Shown here: positions 9,563 to 21,053 of the stretch, one piece after another
How the letters are laid out: every line of letters starts with the position of its first letter
Position numbering within the stretch: position 1 is the stretch's first letter
NCBI RefSeq assembly: GCF_019112545.1
Contig: NW_025064904.1
Span: 372,001-436,000, forward strand
DNA length: 64,000 nucleotides
Source of the DNA: Guyanagaster necrorhizus
Lineage: Eukaryota; Basidiomycota; Agaricomycetes; Agaricales; Physalacriaceae
Direction of reading: 5' to 3'
The notes under the pieces: model-generated
Told to the model about the DNA's origin: nothing
What the model saw: the letters and a program-made list of their open reading frames with translations, nothing else
The model's database searches: none
Made by a program: the position numbers and the translations under genes

Positions 9563-10081
9563 TGTTATGATTTTTCTTATTTTTCCTATTTTCTTTCTCT
9601 TAATTCATCTGAGATTGACCCCTATTTCCGCTTAGTCAGGGCATTTAGACCAGTGCTTAGGACCATGAGAAGGCTTAGCTCAGCAACCCAGTCAGTCATT
9701 GTCTTAGCATGCTGCTGTGTGCTGTGAAGGGAAAGACAATACTCCTTTTGTTAAGCAACAGCAGTGCAGCAGTAACAGCACAACAGCCTTTATGGAAAAT
9801 CTAGCAACAGCAGGAGTAACAGCTTCATGACAGACAATATCTTTTGTGAACATCTATTAATAGTCAGATAATGAAACAGTATTTAAGTAGCCTAGCTCTT
9901 GCTATAATACCTCAGCTTCAAGCTAAAGTTTATTCTTTATCATCTACTCTTGAGCAACTTGCAACCACCTTGACTACACATTTCTATTAACACATCAGTG
10001 AACTCAGTCAGTCTAACCTGAAGTGCAAGGTTCTGAACTGTTTATCATGTGTTGATAGTCATGTGGAATTTGAGCTTAACA
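9563..10081 (+). repeat. Element A: 5' LTR
   Basis: 519 bases, from TGTTATGATT to GCTTAACA. It contains the TATA-like box TATTTAAG (9880-9887) and the self-priming segment (9914-9926). Most visible differences from the 3' LTR are C/T or G/A. Confidence 0.95.
9880..9926 (+). promoter_or_regulatory. Element A: predicted promoter and 5' end of retroelement RNA
   Basis: TATTTAAG (9880-9887) lies 34 bases upstream of AGCTTCAAGCTAA (9914-9926). By analogy with Tf1, the RNA would start at this segment, whose first 13 bases exactly complement the primer-binding site at 10083-10095. Confidence 0.55.
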
Positions 10082-10082
10082 A

Positions 10083-10095
10083 TTAGCTTGAAGCT
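10083..10095 (+). promoter_or_regulatory. Element A: self-complementary primer-binding site
   Basis: TTAGCTTGAAGCT starts two bases after the 5' LTR. It is the exact reverse complement of 9914-9926 in the LTR. This replaces the usual tRNA-complementary site. Confidence 0.65.
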
Positions 10096-10137
10096 TCTAG
10101 CTTCCCTTTCTCAAGCCTAATTGTGCTGAGAAACTGA

Positions 10138-13100
10138 ATGCCTCCTGCACTTAACCTATCTGACCTGAACTTTATCCATAAGTTCTTTGAGCTCTTGGCT
10201 TCTATCATAGAAATCTTGATCAGTCTATTGGTGATCATACAGCTGTGCCATGGATGCCAATCGATTGTAGCTTGAACAATCAGGCACTATTATGAATTTC
10301 AACATATTCAAACCATCCTCTGCAATATCACACCAGATCTCTCCCTCCATAACATTCCTGCCTCTGCTCAACAGTCCTTTCAACTCACAGAAGGACCCAG
10401 CCCCAAAAACATCCCTAGGAGCTTGACTGAAGAACATTCTAGGGAAGAAGAGGAGCAGCATCAGCAGCACATATACTCCTCATGACCCCCAACAGCAGTT
10501 GTCAGAGACTCTGAAAACCCTTGGGCTACAGGGTTTTGATGATCCAGATCTGACATCCTCATCTCATCCCTCCAGCATAGCATCTCAGCAATAAGGATGA
10601 CAACCCTCATCTCTAGCACCAGCATTGGGCACCATGCTAGAGACTCTCTTGATGCCTCATGGATAGCTCAAGAGACCAGAAATCTCAGGGGCCATGAATC
10701 CTAATGAATCACATCAGTATAAAGTAGAAGCACTAACAACAGGGCAGGGGTCAATAATGACCTATACTGAAATAATGATGACAATGAGCACTACTGGTGG
10801 CAAGCCACTGCCATCAAGGCTGACTGGCTGGAGTGCTGCACAGCTAGCAGTAATTCTAGCTGAGCAGCAGGCATATGAATGGTTCTAATGAGAATACAGT
10901 CAACCAACCCTGCCACTCTGGTCCTCCCCAGAGAGGACCAAGTTCAACATACTCATAATCTTTCCGAGTACAGGCAGGAGCAGGCATATGTTAACAATAA
11001 AATCACAAGAGAGAACACCCTCTTCAGACACTACCTCCAGGCATGAGCAGCAGAGCACAGAAGGAATGAGAGAGGTAGTTGGACAAGTATGCTCATTGGA
11101 ACCACCACCTCCAACTCCTCATTTCAGGAACCTGCCACTCCCACCACTGAGCCCGACCCCTAGGCAGACCCCAACAAGAAGGATGCACCCCTTGACCTCA
11201 ATAACAATCACCCATTATCTTATGGGACTAATACTATTGCAGAAACAAATAACATTCCAGTCTGAGGAGATGAGATACCAGAGGACAGAGGCACCATCAG
11301 GAGAGATGATGAAAGTATTGACCCTACCAGAGATCTCAAGAAGTTCCTCAACAGAAACTTTGCAGCTCTATTCCTCAACTCAAAGTTTTACAGAAACTTC
11401 CACTGGTATTGCAGAGCAATGGTGCCAGTAGCAATGAGCATCAAGGAACTATCAGGACAGCCTGAGTGACAGCCTACTCCTGGACCCAGATCTAATGACA
11501 CTGGACCCAGCACACAGCCCCAGCATGGCCATCTCAGAGGTCTATGACCTGCATGACAGTTCTCTCCTCGAGAGGGATGCAGACAATGAGGAGGAGAAGG
11601 AGAATCATGATGAGGAAGTTGGGGGTCCTTCTACTGACTGGGTCAGCTCATGGAATATACAAACACATGAAGAGAAGCAGAAGGAGTTGGCATGAGAGGT
11701 GCACCAGAAGGACTTTATGGAGTTGTACTGGGAGAGTACAACTACATTATGGATGGACAACATCTGGTTAGTGTCACCTATGAGACAAAGATATACTGCT
11801 ACTGATTATATTGAGCACATGGAAATTTTGCAGTATACGGCCACTGAACAGGCTATTTTTATTTATAATAAAAGATATTTAAGATACCAAATGCAAGTGT
11901 TACTGCTGTACAGGTCTAAGTATGGCACAATGCCACAACCCTGGACACTGAATATTATGTCAAGCAAACCAGCCAATATAGCACCATCAATCTGAATGAT
12001 GTCATTTAGATATTTGTTCACCATCTTGGCTGTCCAAAGCACAGCATCTCAGCTCACTAAGAGCCAACCTCAACTGAGCAGCCACTACTCAAACCCATAG
12101 TGGATGCCAATTCAGAAACCATTTGCCAGGCAGCCACCACTAGATGAAGCCAAAGGCAGTAGCAGAAATGCATCTGAGGAACTCCTTCTCATAGAGGATG
12201 ATCCTGTGGCACTTGCCCAAGGCTGGACTGTCAAGAATGGTCAAATTGTACAGAAAACAGTTTCCCACCAGAGAGTCCTGTCACCGATGATGGCTCCCTT
12301 CATTCTTTTCCAGAACCTCCAAGCAGATAGTTGGGATTGCCTGCCAGAGAGTGGCCAAACTCAATGTCCACCCTCAATGCAGGAGCCCAAATTCTTAATA
12401 TCAAATCAGTTCTTGTGTCTGAATCCTGACTCTTTTAGGAAGCCTCTGATGATATTGATTGATTCCTGGTTGATTGTGACTAATACTTCCAAGTATTTGC
12501 CCCATACTTTCTTGCCAATATGTACAAGGTGACATTCACAGCAACCCACATGGCCAATAAAGCCAAAACCTGGTGGATCCTGATCTCCCTGACATTCTGG
12601 TCCACTATAAGGACCCATCACCAATATCCCTTGTGGCCAGTCTTCAAACAAATGATTGTCAACAAGTTCATAGATCCAGCTGTCCAGGAAGTCCATAAAC
12701 AAAAGATGAAGGACTTCAAAATGGCTGGCAAACCAGCTGCTGACTACTTTGATAAATTAGAACAACTCAGCAAACTTGCCAGAGTCCAGGATAATGTCAC
12801 TGATTCTGGGCAAATGGTCGAGTATATGAAAATAGGAGTACCAGCCTCCTATCTTATTATTATATCTGACATTGGACAAGGGATTCTCATTGGATATGAA
12901 GAGTGGAAGGCCCAAATTATCACCATGTATAAGGAATGACAGTGACAGAAGGTGGAATCAGCAACCTTATCATAGGAGGCACATAGGAATCAGAGACAAG
13001 GCTCAAAGCCTTCTGTTCCTATTACAACTATATCCACCAAGCCTAAAGGCTCGGCTTCAACTTCTTTCAGTAAGAAGTGAACCAGTATGGGCATGACATT

Positions 13101-13320
13101 TACCAGAATGGGTCAGCCAATGGATGTGGATCATCTCAAGAAAAGGAGAAAATGTTTCAATTGTGGCTAGAAAGGCCACATGATATGTAACTGTCCCCAG
13201 AAGAAGAACAAATGCATCAGGGAAGACATCAGAGTGCAGATTGCTGAATTGATAAAGGAGAAAAAAGACCTCGGCCAAGAAGAAAAGGCCAAGAAGGTAA
13301 AAGATGAGGCTGAGCAGTGA
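10138..13320 (+). pseudogene. gag: Element A: gag
   Basis: The ATG at 10138 opens with MPPALNLSDLN and a hydrophobic segment (about residues 16-36). Middle parts appear in different frames (10694-10888, 10988-11431, 11495-11695, 12104-12532), so indels or an unrecognised discontinuity exist. The capsid-like region is 12520-12939 (KTWWILIS, then AVQEVHKQKM, then DYFDKLEQL), typical of Ty3/gypsy gag. A CCHC knuckle at 13153-13194 reads CFNCG*KGHMICNC. The region is about 3.2 kb to its TGA at 13318, much longer than usual for gypsy gag. That TGA overlaps the GTG that opens the pol frame. Confidence 0.8.
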
Positions 13321-16300
13321 GTGATTTCACTGACTCAGCCAAGAACATGAGTAACAGGTCACAGACTGCTAGACAGACTGACAATTTCTCCCTTATAGTA
13401 CCTCCTATATCTAAATTATGCATGCATTTGAATATACTTGACTCTATCACTCATGGATACAAATCACCTAAGGAACCAGTTTCAACAACTCAAGCACCAA
13501 TGAAGGGCTGAAGAGAGGCAGAGAGTCCCATTGGTTGGCTAAAACTATTTGATACCAAATAGACTTGGTGAGCCATCAAGAATGCAAAAGATGAAGCAGC
13601 AGCAAAGGCTATACTCAGAAACTGGGTATATAAGACTCAGACTGAAGAGGTAATTGATGATATGATCAATGGAATGAAAGTGGCAGAATGAAATTGAGTC
13701 TTGGAATAGTTTGATGAACTCCATGGACCATGAAAATTTATTTGATGATCTAAGATTAAAGGACAGGACTTAATAACCAAAGTCCAGATCGAGACACTAA
13801 CATCTCAATCCACCCATACAGTCACTACCTTGATTGACAGTAGCTGTACAGAGAGTTCAATCAATCATGCTTTTGTCATCAAGCACAACCTCCCAACTAA
13901 GGCAATGGCAGCCTCAATTCTGATCTATAATGCAGATGGAACAAAGAACCAAGCCAGATTGATCACTGAATACATTGAGCTGAGGCTCACTATCAGTGAT
14001 CATTCAGAATAAATCAATTTGGCAGTAACTGATTTAGGAACCAAGGAAATATTCCTTGGATATAATTGGCTGATCCAACATAATCCGCTCATCAATTAGA
14101 AGACTGGCTACATTATCTTCACTCGATGCTGATGCTGGAAAATCCCATTTGAACTATCAGATAAGGATCCCAAGGACCAGTGGGATGAAGAAATGGAAGA
14201 TGGAGAAACAATTCTTGCCATCCACATACAAAGAGCCATTTGCATTCAAGCTATTCACTATACAAATGACCTAGCAGCAAAAGCCAACACTACCAAGAAG
14301 AAAAGGATATTCAAAGAAATGGTACCTGAATAGGCATAGGACTATCGAGACTTATTTGAAAAAGAAAGTTTTGATGAATTACCTGAATCAAAACTCTGGA
14401 ACCATGCTATTAAATTGATTTCAAATGTGAATGCCAACTTGGACTGCAAATGCTATCCACTTGGCAACAAGAAACAATAAAAATTAGACAAATTTCTTGA
14501 TGAGAATTTGTCCAGTGGAAGGATCTAATCATCAAAGTCACCAATGGCTTCTCCCTTCTTCTTTGTCAAGAAGAAGGATGGGAAACTCCAACTGGTACAG
14601 GATTACCAAAAACTTAACAAAATGATGATCAAAAATTGCTATTCACTTTCTTTAATTTCAGAACTGATGGATAAACTCTGAGGTGCTAGGTACTACACCA
14701 AACTGGATGTCCAGTGAGAGTACAACAATATGCACATCAAAGAAGGTGATGAATGGAAAGCTGTCTTTCAAACTAATCATAGGTTGTTCGAACTGATGGT
14801 AATGTTCTTTGGACTCACCAATTTGCTGGCAACTTTCCAGTGGATGATAAACAACATCTTCAAAAATCTCATTGCCACTGAAAAGATCACAATTTACCTG
14901 GACGATATCCTTATTATATCCAAAATCAAAGAGGAACATTGATGGCTGGTATGCCAAGTACTAGCCCTAATAAGGAAGCATTGACTCTTTCTCAAGGCTG
15001 AAAAATGTGAATTCGAGGTACTTGAGACTGAATACCTCAGAGTCATTATCAATGAGAGAAGCATCAGAATGGATTCTGTCAAAGTGACAGGAGTGACTGA
15101 TTGGCCAGAACCAACAAAGAAGAAGGAACTGCAATCATTCCTTAGATTCACCAACTTCTATCAATGGTTCATCCGAGACTACAGCAAAATAGTCTGACCC
15201 ATAATGCAATTGACTGGAAATGCCTCATAGACCTGAGGAATTTCACAACAAGCAGCATTTGATGACCTCAAATGCTGATTGGCTGAAGATGTCATTCTGG
15301 CTATACCCAGTCAGGATGAAAAATTCAGAGTTGAAGCAGACTCCAGTGAGGGCACTATTAGAGCCATACTTTCACAGAAATAAGATGGCAAATAGCAACC
15401 CATCGCCTTTATGTCAAAAGCACTCATCATCACTAAGCACAACTATGAAATCTATGACAAAGAACTCTTTGTCATAATGCTCACTCTTGCTGAGTGGTGG
15501 CATTATCTCATTAGAGCAGTCCAAATCTTCAAGATCTGGATGGATCACTAGAACCTACAATACTTTCAACACCCACAAAAGCTTAATCACCAACAAGCCT
15601 GGTGGGTCACAGAATTATTACAATACAAATACACACTATACTATAAAGCTGGTGCAGCAAACAAGAAGGCTGATTTCCTCAGCTGCAGAGCAGACCATGA
15701 CCAGAGAGGAAATGATAACAAGGAGATCATAGTCCTACAACTGGAACACTTTCATGCTATGATCATACTCATGGAAGAGGAAGTACATGAGCATATCAAG
15801 AGCACTACCCAAGATCTGCACAAGTGAGATCAAAGGATTGCCTCATAACTCAATCATGAGTGAGAGCTAAAGAAAGAAGGGGGGATGATCTGCTATGATG
15901 GATGGATCTACATCCCAAGAGATCAAGGACTTCATAGTGATATTATTGCCACGTGCCATGATCACACAACAGCTAGTCATTCAGGAATTGCCAAAATGAA
16001 GGAGCTGATACTATAGGAGTATTGGTGGCCCAAAATAGACTATGATATCACCTGATATGTCAAAGCTTGTGAGGTTTGCTAATGAGATAAGGCCTCAATC
16101 CAACCACAAGCAGCACTATTACACCCAAATGAGGTTCCTTCATCACTATGGACCCACATTTTGGTGGATATAATCATGGGACTTTCTGAGAGTGATAGAT
16201 ATAATGCAATCATTGTTATAGTTGATTGCTTCTCAAAGGCTATCATACCAATCACCTGTTTGATGGAATTAACATCAGAAGAATGAGCCAAAATTCTATA

Positions 16301-17474
16301 GGATGAGGTTTATGCAAAATATAGCATGCCTCAGATAGTGATTTCGGACAGAGAATCACAATTCATCTCCAAATTCCTAGATGACTTGTATTGACTCCTC
16401 AATATCAAGAGGAATGCCTTGATGGCATATCACTCTCAAACAGATGGACAGACAGAACAAGTCAATCAAGAAATTGAAAAGTACCTCTGACTTTTTATCA
16501 ACCATCGCTAAGATGATTAGACAGAATGGCTTTCACTAGCTGCTTTTCAACACAATAATAGGATTCACTTGGCCACTGGGAAGACACTCTTCTTTGCCAA
16601 CTATAGACAAAACCCACCAGTTATGCAATAGGAATGGGCATGAATGACAACTCCAGCATCCATGGACTTTGCCAAAACCATGGCAAAAATCCACAAAGAA
16701 ATGAAAGCAGCACTGGAAAAGGCTGCCTTAACTATGAAGAAACAGTATAACAAATATCACAGACCAGCCCATGAATATTCAGTCAATGACAAGGTTTGGC
16801 TGGACACAACAAACCTACATCTCCCTTGCCTAAAACAGAAACTCATAGACAAACAAATAGGACCATTTAAAATTGTCGCCAAGATTAGCAACTCTGCATA
16901 TAAGCTACAACTACCAGCTACTTGGAAGGTTCATAATGTTTTCAATGAAACATTATTAATATCATACATTGCACCAGCATTTCTAAATCAAGAACGACCA
17001 CCCTCACTACCACCAGAGCTAATCAATGATGAAGAACATTATGAAATCAATAAAGTGCTAAACCATAAAATATGAAAGGTCAAAGCACAAGGCAGAGACA
17101 TGGAAACAACTATTGACTACTTAGTCAGCTGGAAGGAGTATGGCCCAGAATCAAACCAATGAGTCAACAGGAAATACATGAATGCAGAGGAAGCAACTCA
17201 CAACTATGAACAATGGATCAACAAGGTGGATACAGAGAGAGTCATATTCAATATTAACCCTGAACAAATACATTCACCTGCAGTCAATATCTTTATGAAC
17301 CTGAGGCCAAGAATATCAGGCACAGAGGATGGAGATACTGATACTGTGACAGACAAGCCAGAAATAGTGTAGAGATCACACAGGAGACATATAGTGAAGA
17401 GCAATGTCTACAACATGACAGATCCAGCAGATCAGCCATCTGCGAGTAGCTGGAAGGACTTACCTCTAAATTAA
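13317..17474 (+). pseudogene. pol: Element A: pol (PR-RT-RH-IN-chromodomain)
   Basis: The frame opens at GTG 13317, one base before the gag stop, with a pol-frame stop (TGA 13311) immediately upstream. Protease: LIDSSC at about 13830, where the catalytic DSG is [16 protein letters not shown] at about 14560 and an intact YLDD box at 14895-14906. RNase H: about 15325-15720 (VEADSSEGTI; NYEIYDKELF). Integrase: HHCC at about 15955-16085, then VDIIMGL, SDRE and VNQEIEKY as D-D-E landmarks. Chromodomain: about 17029-17215 (DYLVSWKEYGPESNQ). A tail of about 80 residues before the TAA is absent from K, H and I. Many TGA and TAG stops, mostly former Arg or Trp codons. Confidence 0.9.
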
Positions 17475-17506
17475 CCATCAGAACAATGGTCTTAAGAAGG
17501 GGATAA
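17475..17506 (+). promoter_or_regulatory. Element A: conserved 3' box and polypurine tract
   Basis: ATCAGAACAATGGTCTTAAG is followed by AAGGGGATAA against the 3' LTR. The block aligns with those of K, C, E, G, H and I. Confidence 0.65.
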
Positions 17507-18025
17507 TGTTATGATTTTTCCTATTTTTCCTATGTTCTTTCTCTTGATTCATCTGGGGTTGACCTCTATTTCCACTTAGTCAGAGCATTTAGACCAGCAC
17601 TTAGGACTGTGGGAAGGCTTAGCTCAACAACCCAGTTGGTTATTGTCTTAGCACACTGCTGTGTGCTGTGAAGAGAGAGATAATACTCCTTTTGTTAAGC
17701 AACAGTGGTGCAGTAGTAACAGCACAACAGCCTTTGTGGAAAACCTAGCAACAGCAGGAGTAACAGCTTCATGACAGACAATATCTTTTGTGAACATCTA
17801 TTAATAGTCAGATAACGAAACAGTATTTAAGTAGCCTAGCTCTTGCTATAATACTCTAGCTTCAAGCTAAAGTTTATTCTTTACCATCTACTCTTAAGCA
17901 ACTTGCAACCACCTTGACTACACATCTCTATTAACACATCAGTGAACTCAGTCAGTCTAACCTGAAGTGTGAGGTTCTGAACTGTTTATCACATGTTGAT
18001 AGTCATGTGGAATTTAGACTTAACA
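17507..18025 (+). repeat. Element A: 3' LTR
   Basis: 519 bases, TGTTATGATT to CTTAACA, the same length as the 5' LTR. It is followed by TSD CTTTC (18026-18030). Confidence 0.95.
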
Positions 18026-18030
18026 CTTTC

Positions 18031-20117
18031 ATAGTAAAAGATTCTGAGAGAGGATAGGAGTAGATAGATTCATATGAAAATGGAGTCTGCTGATTACCTG
18101 GAGTCGATTTGGAATGGGGTGAAGCCCTAAGAGTTGGACTGATGGAGTCTGGTGAGCATGGAAGTCCCTGGGATACAGTGAAGGCCATAGAATTGGTTGG
18201 AGTGAGGTCTTGGTAGCTTGAGTGGAAAATGATACTGTTCTCAGCCCAGTCAATCAGTGGATTATAGCAGGAGAGCCAGTTGTATCCTAGGACAAGATTG
18301 CAAGATGAATTCAGAGAAGTGACATAGAAGTTGATGGAGAAGGTGTCTCCAGATGAGAAACAGATGGGAATAGTTGCAATTTGAGATATATGGCTCCTGA
18401 TGGAGCTATCAAACAATTGAAGTTGCATATTAGGGATGGTTTTAATAGAAATTTCATTGGCAGTTACATACTTAGTGTCAATAAAGCAGTGGCTAGAGCC
18501 AGAATCAATAAGGGCAAGAAAACACAGAATGATACAAGTTGAGGAACCATCAGGTTCCATGGTAGTCAGTAATTCTGCTGAGAGGGGAATGTGGAAGAAG
18601 TGATTGGAAAGGGATGTTGCATTGAGAGTGATAACCTGATGTGCGAATAGAGTCAATGCAACCCTGAACTCGCATGGAGGGAACAGAGTTGCTTCCTAGT
18701 TTTTTGACTCTATCAGGGCTGGTTCTATGGGAGCAGTGTCAACTTCTGCTGCATGACCCTTGGCAGAGGCTGCTGCCTTCTGCTTGTTGCAGTCCTTGGT
18801 CTTGTGTTTGGCTTCACAGAACATGCAAAGATTGTTCTGGTGCCAGTGGTCTTTTTCTTTCTAAGTAAGATAGCCATCTTTGCCTAGCTTATCAGCATAG
18901 GGCTTAGGGGTGATAGATTTTGGTGTGAAGCTGGAGTCCAAGGAAGATATATTAGACTCCTTGGATTTGAGGTTGAGGAATTTATTGTCTCAGATTTCAT
19001 AGGCAATTTTGGTCTTCTGGGTTCAGTAGCAAGCATCAAGTTCTTGGGCAAGGAAGCATATATTACAAAGGTTGTTTGGCTTCTCATAGTGTGCCATGTC
19101 ATCCTTGATATGGGTGCAGAGGCCACAGTAAAAGGCATGGTGGAGAGAGTTATCTCTATATCCAATTTGTGAAGCATACTGGTTGAATTAGACTATATAC
19201 TTCATGGTCTAATCTCCATCATACATCTGAAGGTGTTCTAATGCATCTTCAGCATCTTCAATAGCATCAAAGAGGCCAAAGTTGCTATGAAGCTCATCTA
19301 AAAAAGCTGCATAGGAGAATTGTCAGGCTGGTGGATTCCACAGATTGGGGTTAAGAATGTCTGGTTTGAACCAGTTAAGCATGGTGCTGGCCAGGAATAA
19401 AATGGCATAGTTAACCTTGTTAGCATCTGTTGCAAATGTGGTAGGTCTGTCATTGAAGTTCAACTGAAGGGAGATGATGAAAGCCTTCAGTTTGTGAGGG
19501 TCAGAGTCATCAAATAGTTCCAGTTCCTTGATCTTGGTATAGATAGTGGCTGGTTTAGAGTTGTTGAGAGAAGCAAAGACTCCTCATAACAGGTTCATGA
19601 ATTCTAGGAACATGTCCTGCTGGTTTGGATTGTTACTTCCTGTGGGACCATCAGAGCTGCCTGGGTCATTGGGACCACCTGGACCATCTGGAAAAGGGTT
19701 TGGTGGATTACCACCTGGTTCCTGTCAGATAGGAGTATGAGTAGAGGTGTCTTTATCTCTGCTCTCTGAGTTTAGGCTGTCTGGATTCCCATGCATGTTG
19801 CCCAGGGATAAAAGGTCTATTGAGAGATCGGTTCAGACACCATACATCAGGCTGGCCTGTCAGGCTCTGTTGGTTGGGATGCTGGTGGCATCAAAAGAGT
19901 TAGGGGAATTGTCATAATTAGATTGGTGGGCAGTGAAGCTAGAGTGATTGTAGGTTTCCCTATAGAAAGGTTGTCCTCCACTGGAGACTGATCCAAAAAG
20001 GCCTGGTTGTTCCTTTGAGGCAGAGGCTGGAATGTCTTCCATAGAAAACATGTTTGGATAGATGGACTGAGTTTATTTGAGATCAGTTTCTGTGGGTTTA
20101 GTAAATGTGATGGACAT
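18031..20117 (-). pseudogene. gag-pol: Element B: gag and protease
   Basis: The ATG at 20117-20115 begins MSITFTKPTETDL, close to the starts in F and L. Order downward: Ser/Pro-rich N-terminus, Gly/Pro stretch (PDGPGGPNDPG), capsid-like region (about 19560-19100; LQLNFNDRPTTFATDANK, LNWF), and a knuckle CMFCEAKHKTKDC at about 18827-18790 with CX2CX3HX4C spacing, one residue shorter than the retroviral form. An in-frame TAG at 18698-18696 then separates gag from the protease (ORF 18656-18003, LIDSGSSHCFID, intact DSG). Element A cuts the gene at 18026. Confidence 0.88.
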
Positions 20118-20143
20118 GATAAAATTTTCAACTCAAGAGTTTG

Positions 20144-20154
20144 AGTTCAAATAT
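20144..20154 (-). promoter_or_regulatory. Element B: self-complementary primer-binding site
   Basis: On the minus strand this reads ATATTTGAACT, two bases after the 5' LTR. It pairs with AGTTTGAATAT in the LTR (20402-20392), with two G-U pairs replacing what was probably one CG on each side. Confidence 0.6.
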
Positions 20155-20156
20155 AC

Positions 20157-20654
20157 TGTTAGGAATGTGCCAATCAAGTGAGCTTGAGTGTATGTGCAGA
20201 GTCTGGTAGAGTGCATAGGTGTCGACAAAGCTATTAGCAACATCACCCTTAAGTTAGAGCCTAAGGATCTGAATGGACCAAATAGAGTTCTATTAGAGAA
20301 GCAAACTGGAATGTTCTTCAGAGCAGAATCCAATGGATGAGGTAAGGAGGAGTTGAAGTAGGTGCAAAGTGTAGCTGGCTTATCTAAGTTGATATTCAAA
20401 CTGAGTAGTTATGATGATGTACATGGCTTTATATACTAATGGTAGCTAATTCTGAGTCAGATTCTATTGGGTTCTGATGTCAGTATTCACTACCAAGTTT
20501 GGGGTTTAGATATTACAATATGAAATACAGATGTGAAATGATAATGGTGAAATAAAATTAGTAGGTAATGGGAAGCAGCCAGAGTTCAGTGGGTAGCATG
20601 ATTGGATTCATAGTTGGTTGAGGTGACATGGAGGCCAGCGGCATGTGCATAACA
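20157..20654 (-). repeat. Element B: 5' LTR
   Basis: 498 bases. On the minus strand it starts TGTTATGCACATGC and ends CCTAACA. The flanking TSD TCTTC at 20655-20659 matches 2494-2498. Confidence 0.94.
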
Positions 20655-21053
20655 TCTTCTTACTGCTTCTGGATAATGCTATCTTTACTCAATACTCCAC
20701 AACTGGCTATGGTATTATACTCCTAGCTGTTTTAGAATATGCTTGTCTTAGTAGCATGTAGAATTGGCTCCATTTGAGATACCATTTCTAAGTCCAACTT
20801 GGACTTAGTATTTTCCAAGGTGTAGTGCAGAACTTTTCTAAGTTCAAACCTGACTTAGGATTTTTATCCTTAGGCTATGTTATTTTTACAAAGTCCAATT
20901 TGGACTTAGTATTAGTGACTAGCATGACTATCAGCTCAGAGCCTCAGTCATAGTCCTCTACTAGCTAATGACCCTCAGTTACTAGCATATTCTAGTGTGT
21001 TATGCAGAATTTGCAAATTATAGGGCTGAACATGTAGCCTGCACATCACTGTC
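20655..21053. mobile_element. Element D, right part
   Basis: The continuation of D after B. It carries two near-palindromic 21-base boxes (20788-20808 and 20889-20909) around AAGTCCAA.TTGGACTT and more scattered GACTTAG copies. Its right end GCACATCACTG mirrors the left end. There is no coding potential. Gag of C resumes at 21054. Confidence 0.5.
20788..20909. repeat. Paired near-palindromes in element D
   Basis: AAGTCCAACTTGGACTT (within 20788-20808) and AAGTCCAATTTGGACTT (within 20889-20909) are near-perfect palindromes about 100 bases apart near D's right end. Half-sites (GACTTAG) recur in both parts of D. Subterminal repeats of this kind often bind transposases; that role here is inference. 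Confidence 0.6.

Larger units (their letters stand above)
9563..18025 (+). mobile_element. Element A: full-length family-1 Ty3/gypsy retrotransposon in B
   Basis: The 8463-base element has two 519-base LTRs and a perfect TSD CTTTC (9558-9562 and 18026-18030). Order: LTR, self-priming site, gag, protease, RT, RNase H, integrase, chromodomain, purine tract, LTR. It splits B just after B's protease and is the innermost and probably youngest level of the nest. It is nevertheless full of stops. Confidence 0.96.
2499..20654 (-). mobile_element. Element B: family-2 Ty3/gypsy retrotransposon (minus), interrupted by A and M
   Basis: The element is bounded by LTRs at 2499-2983 and 20157-20654 and by identical 5-base TSDs TCTTC (2494-2498 and 20655-20659). 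Reading on the minus strand: LTR, self-priming site, gag, protease, RT, RNase H, integrase and chromodomain, then a convergent antisense gene, then LTR. Element A (with TSD CTTTC) splits it after the protease and M splits it after RT. Removing both leaves about 7.9 kb, matching family-2 copy F after its own insertions are removed. Confidence 0.95.
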
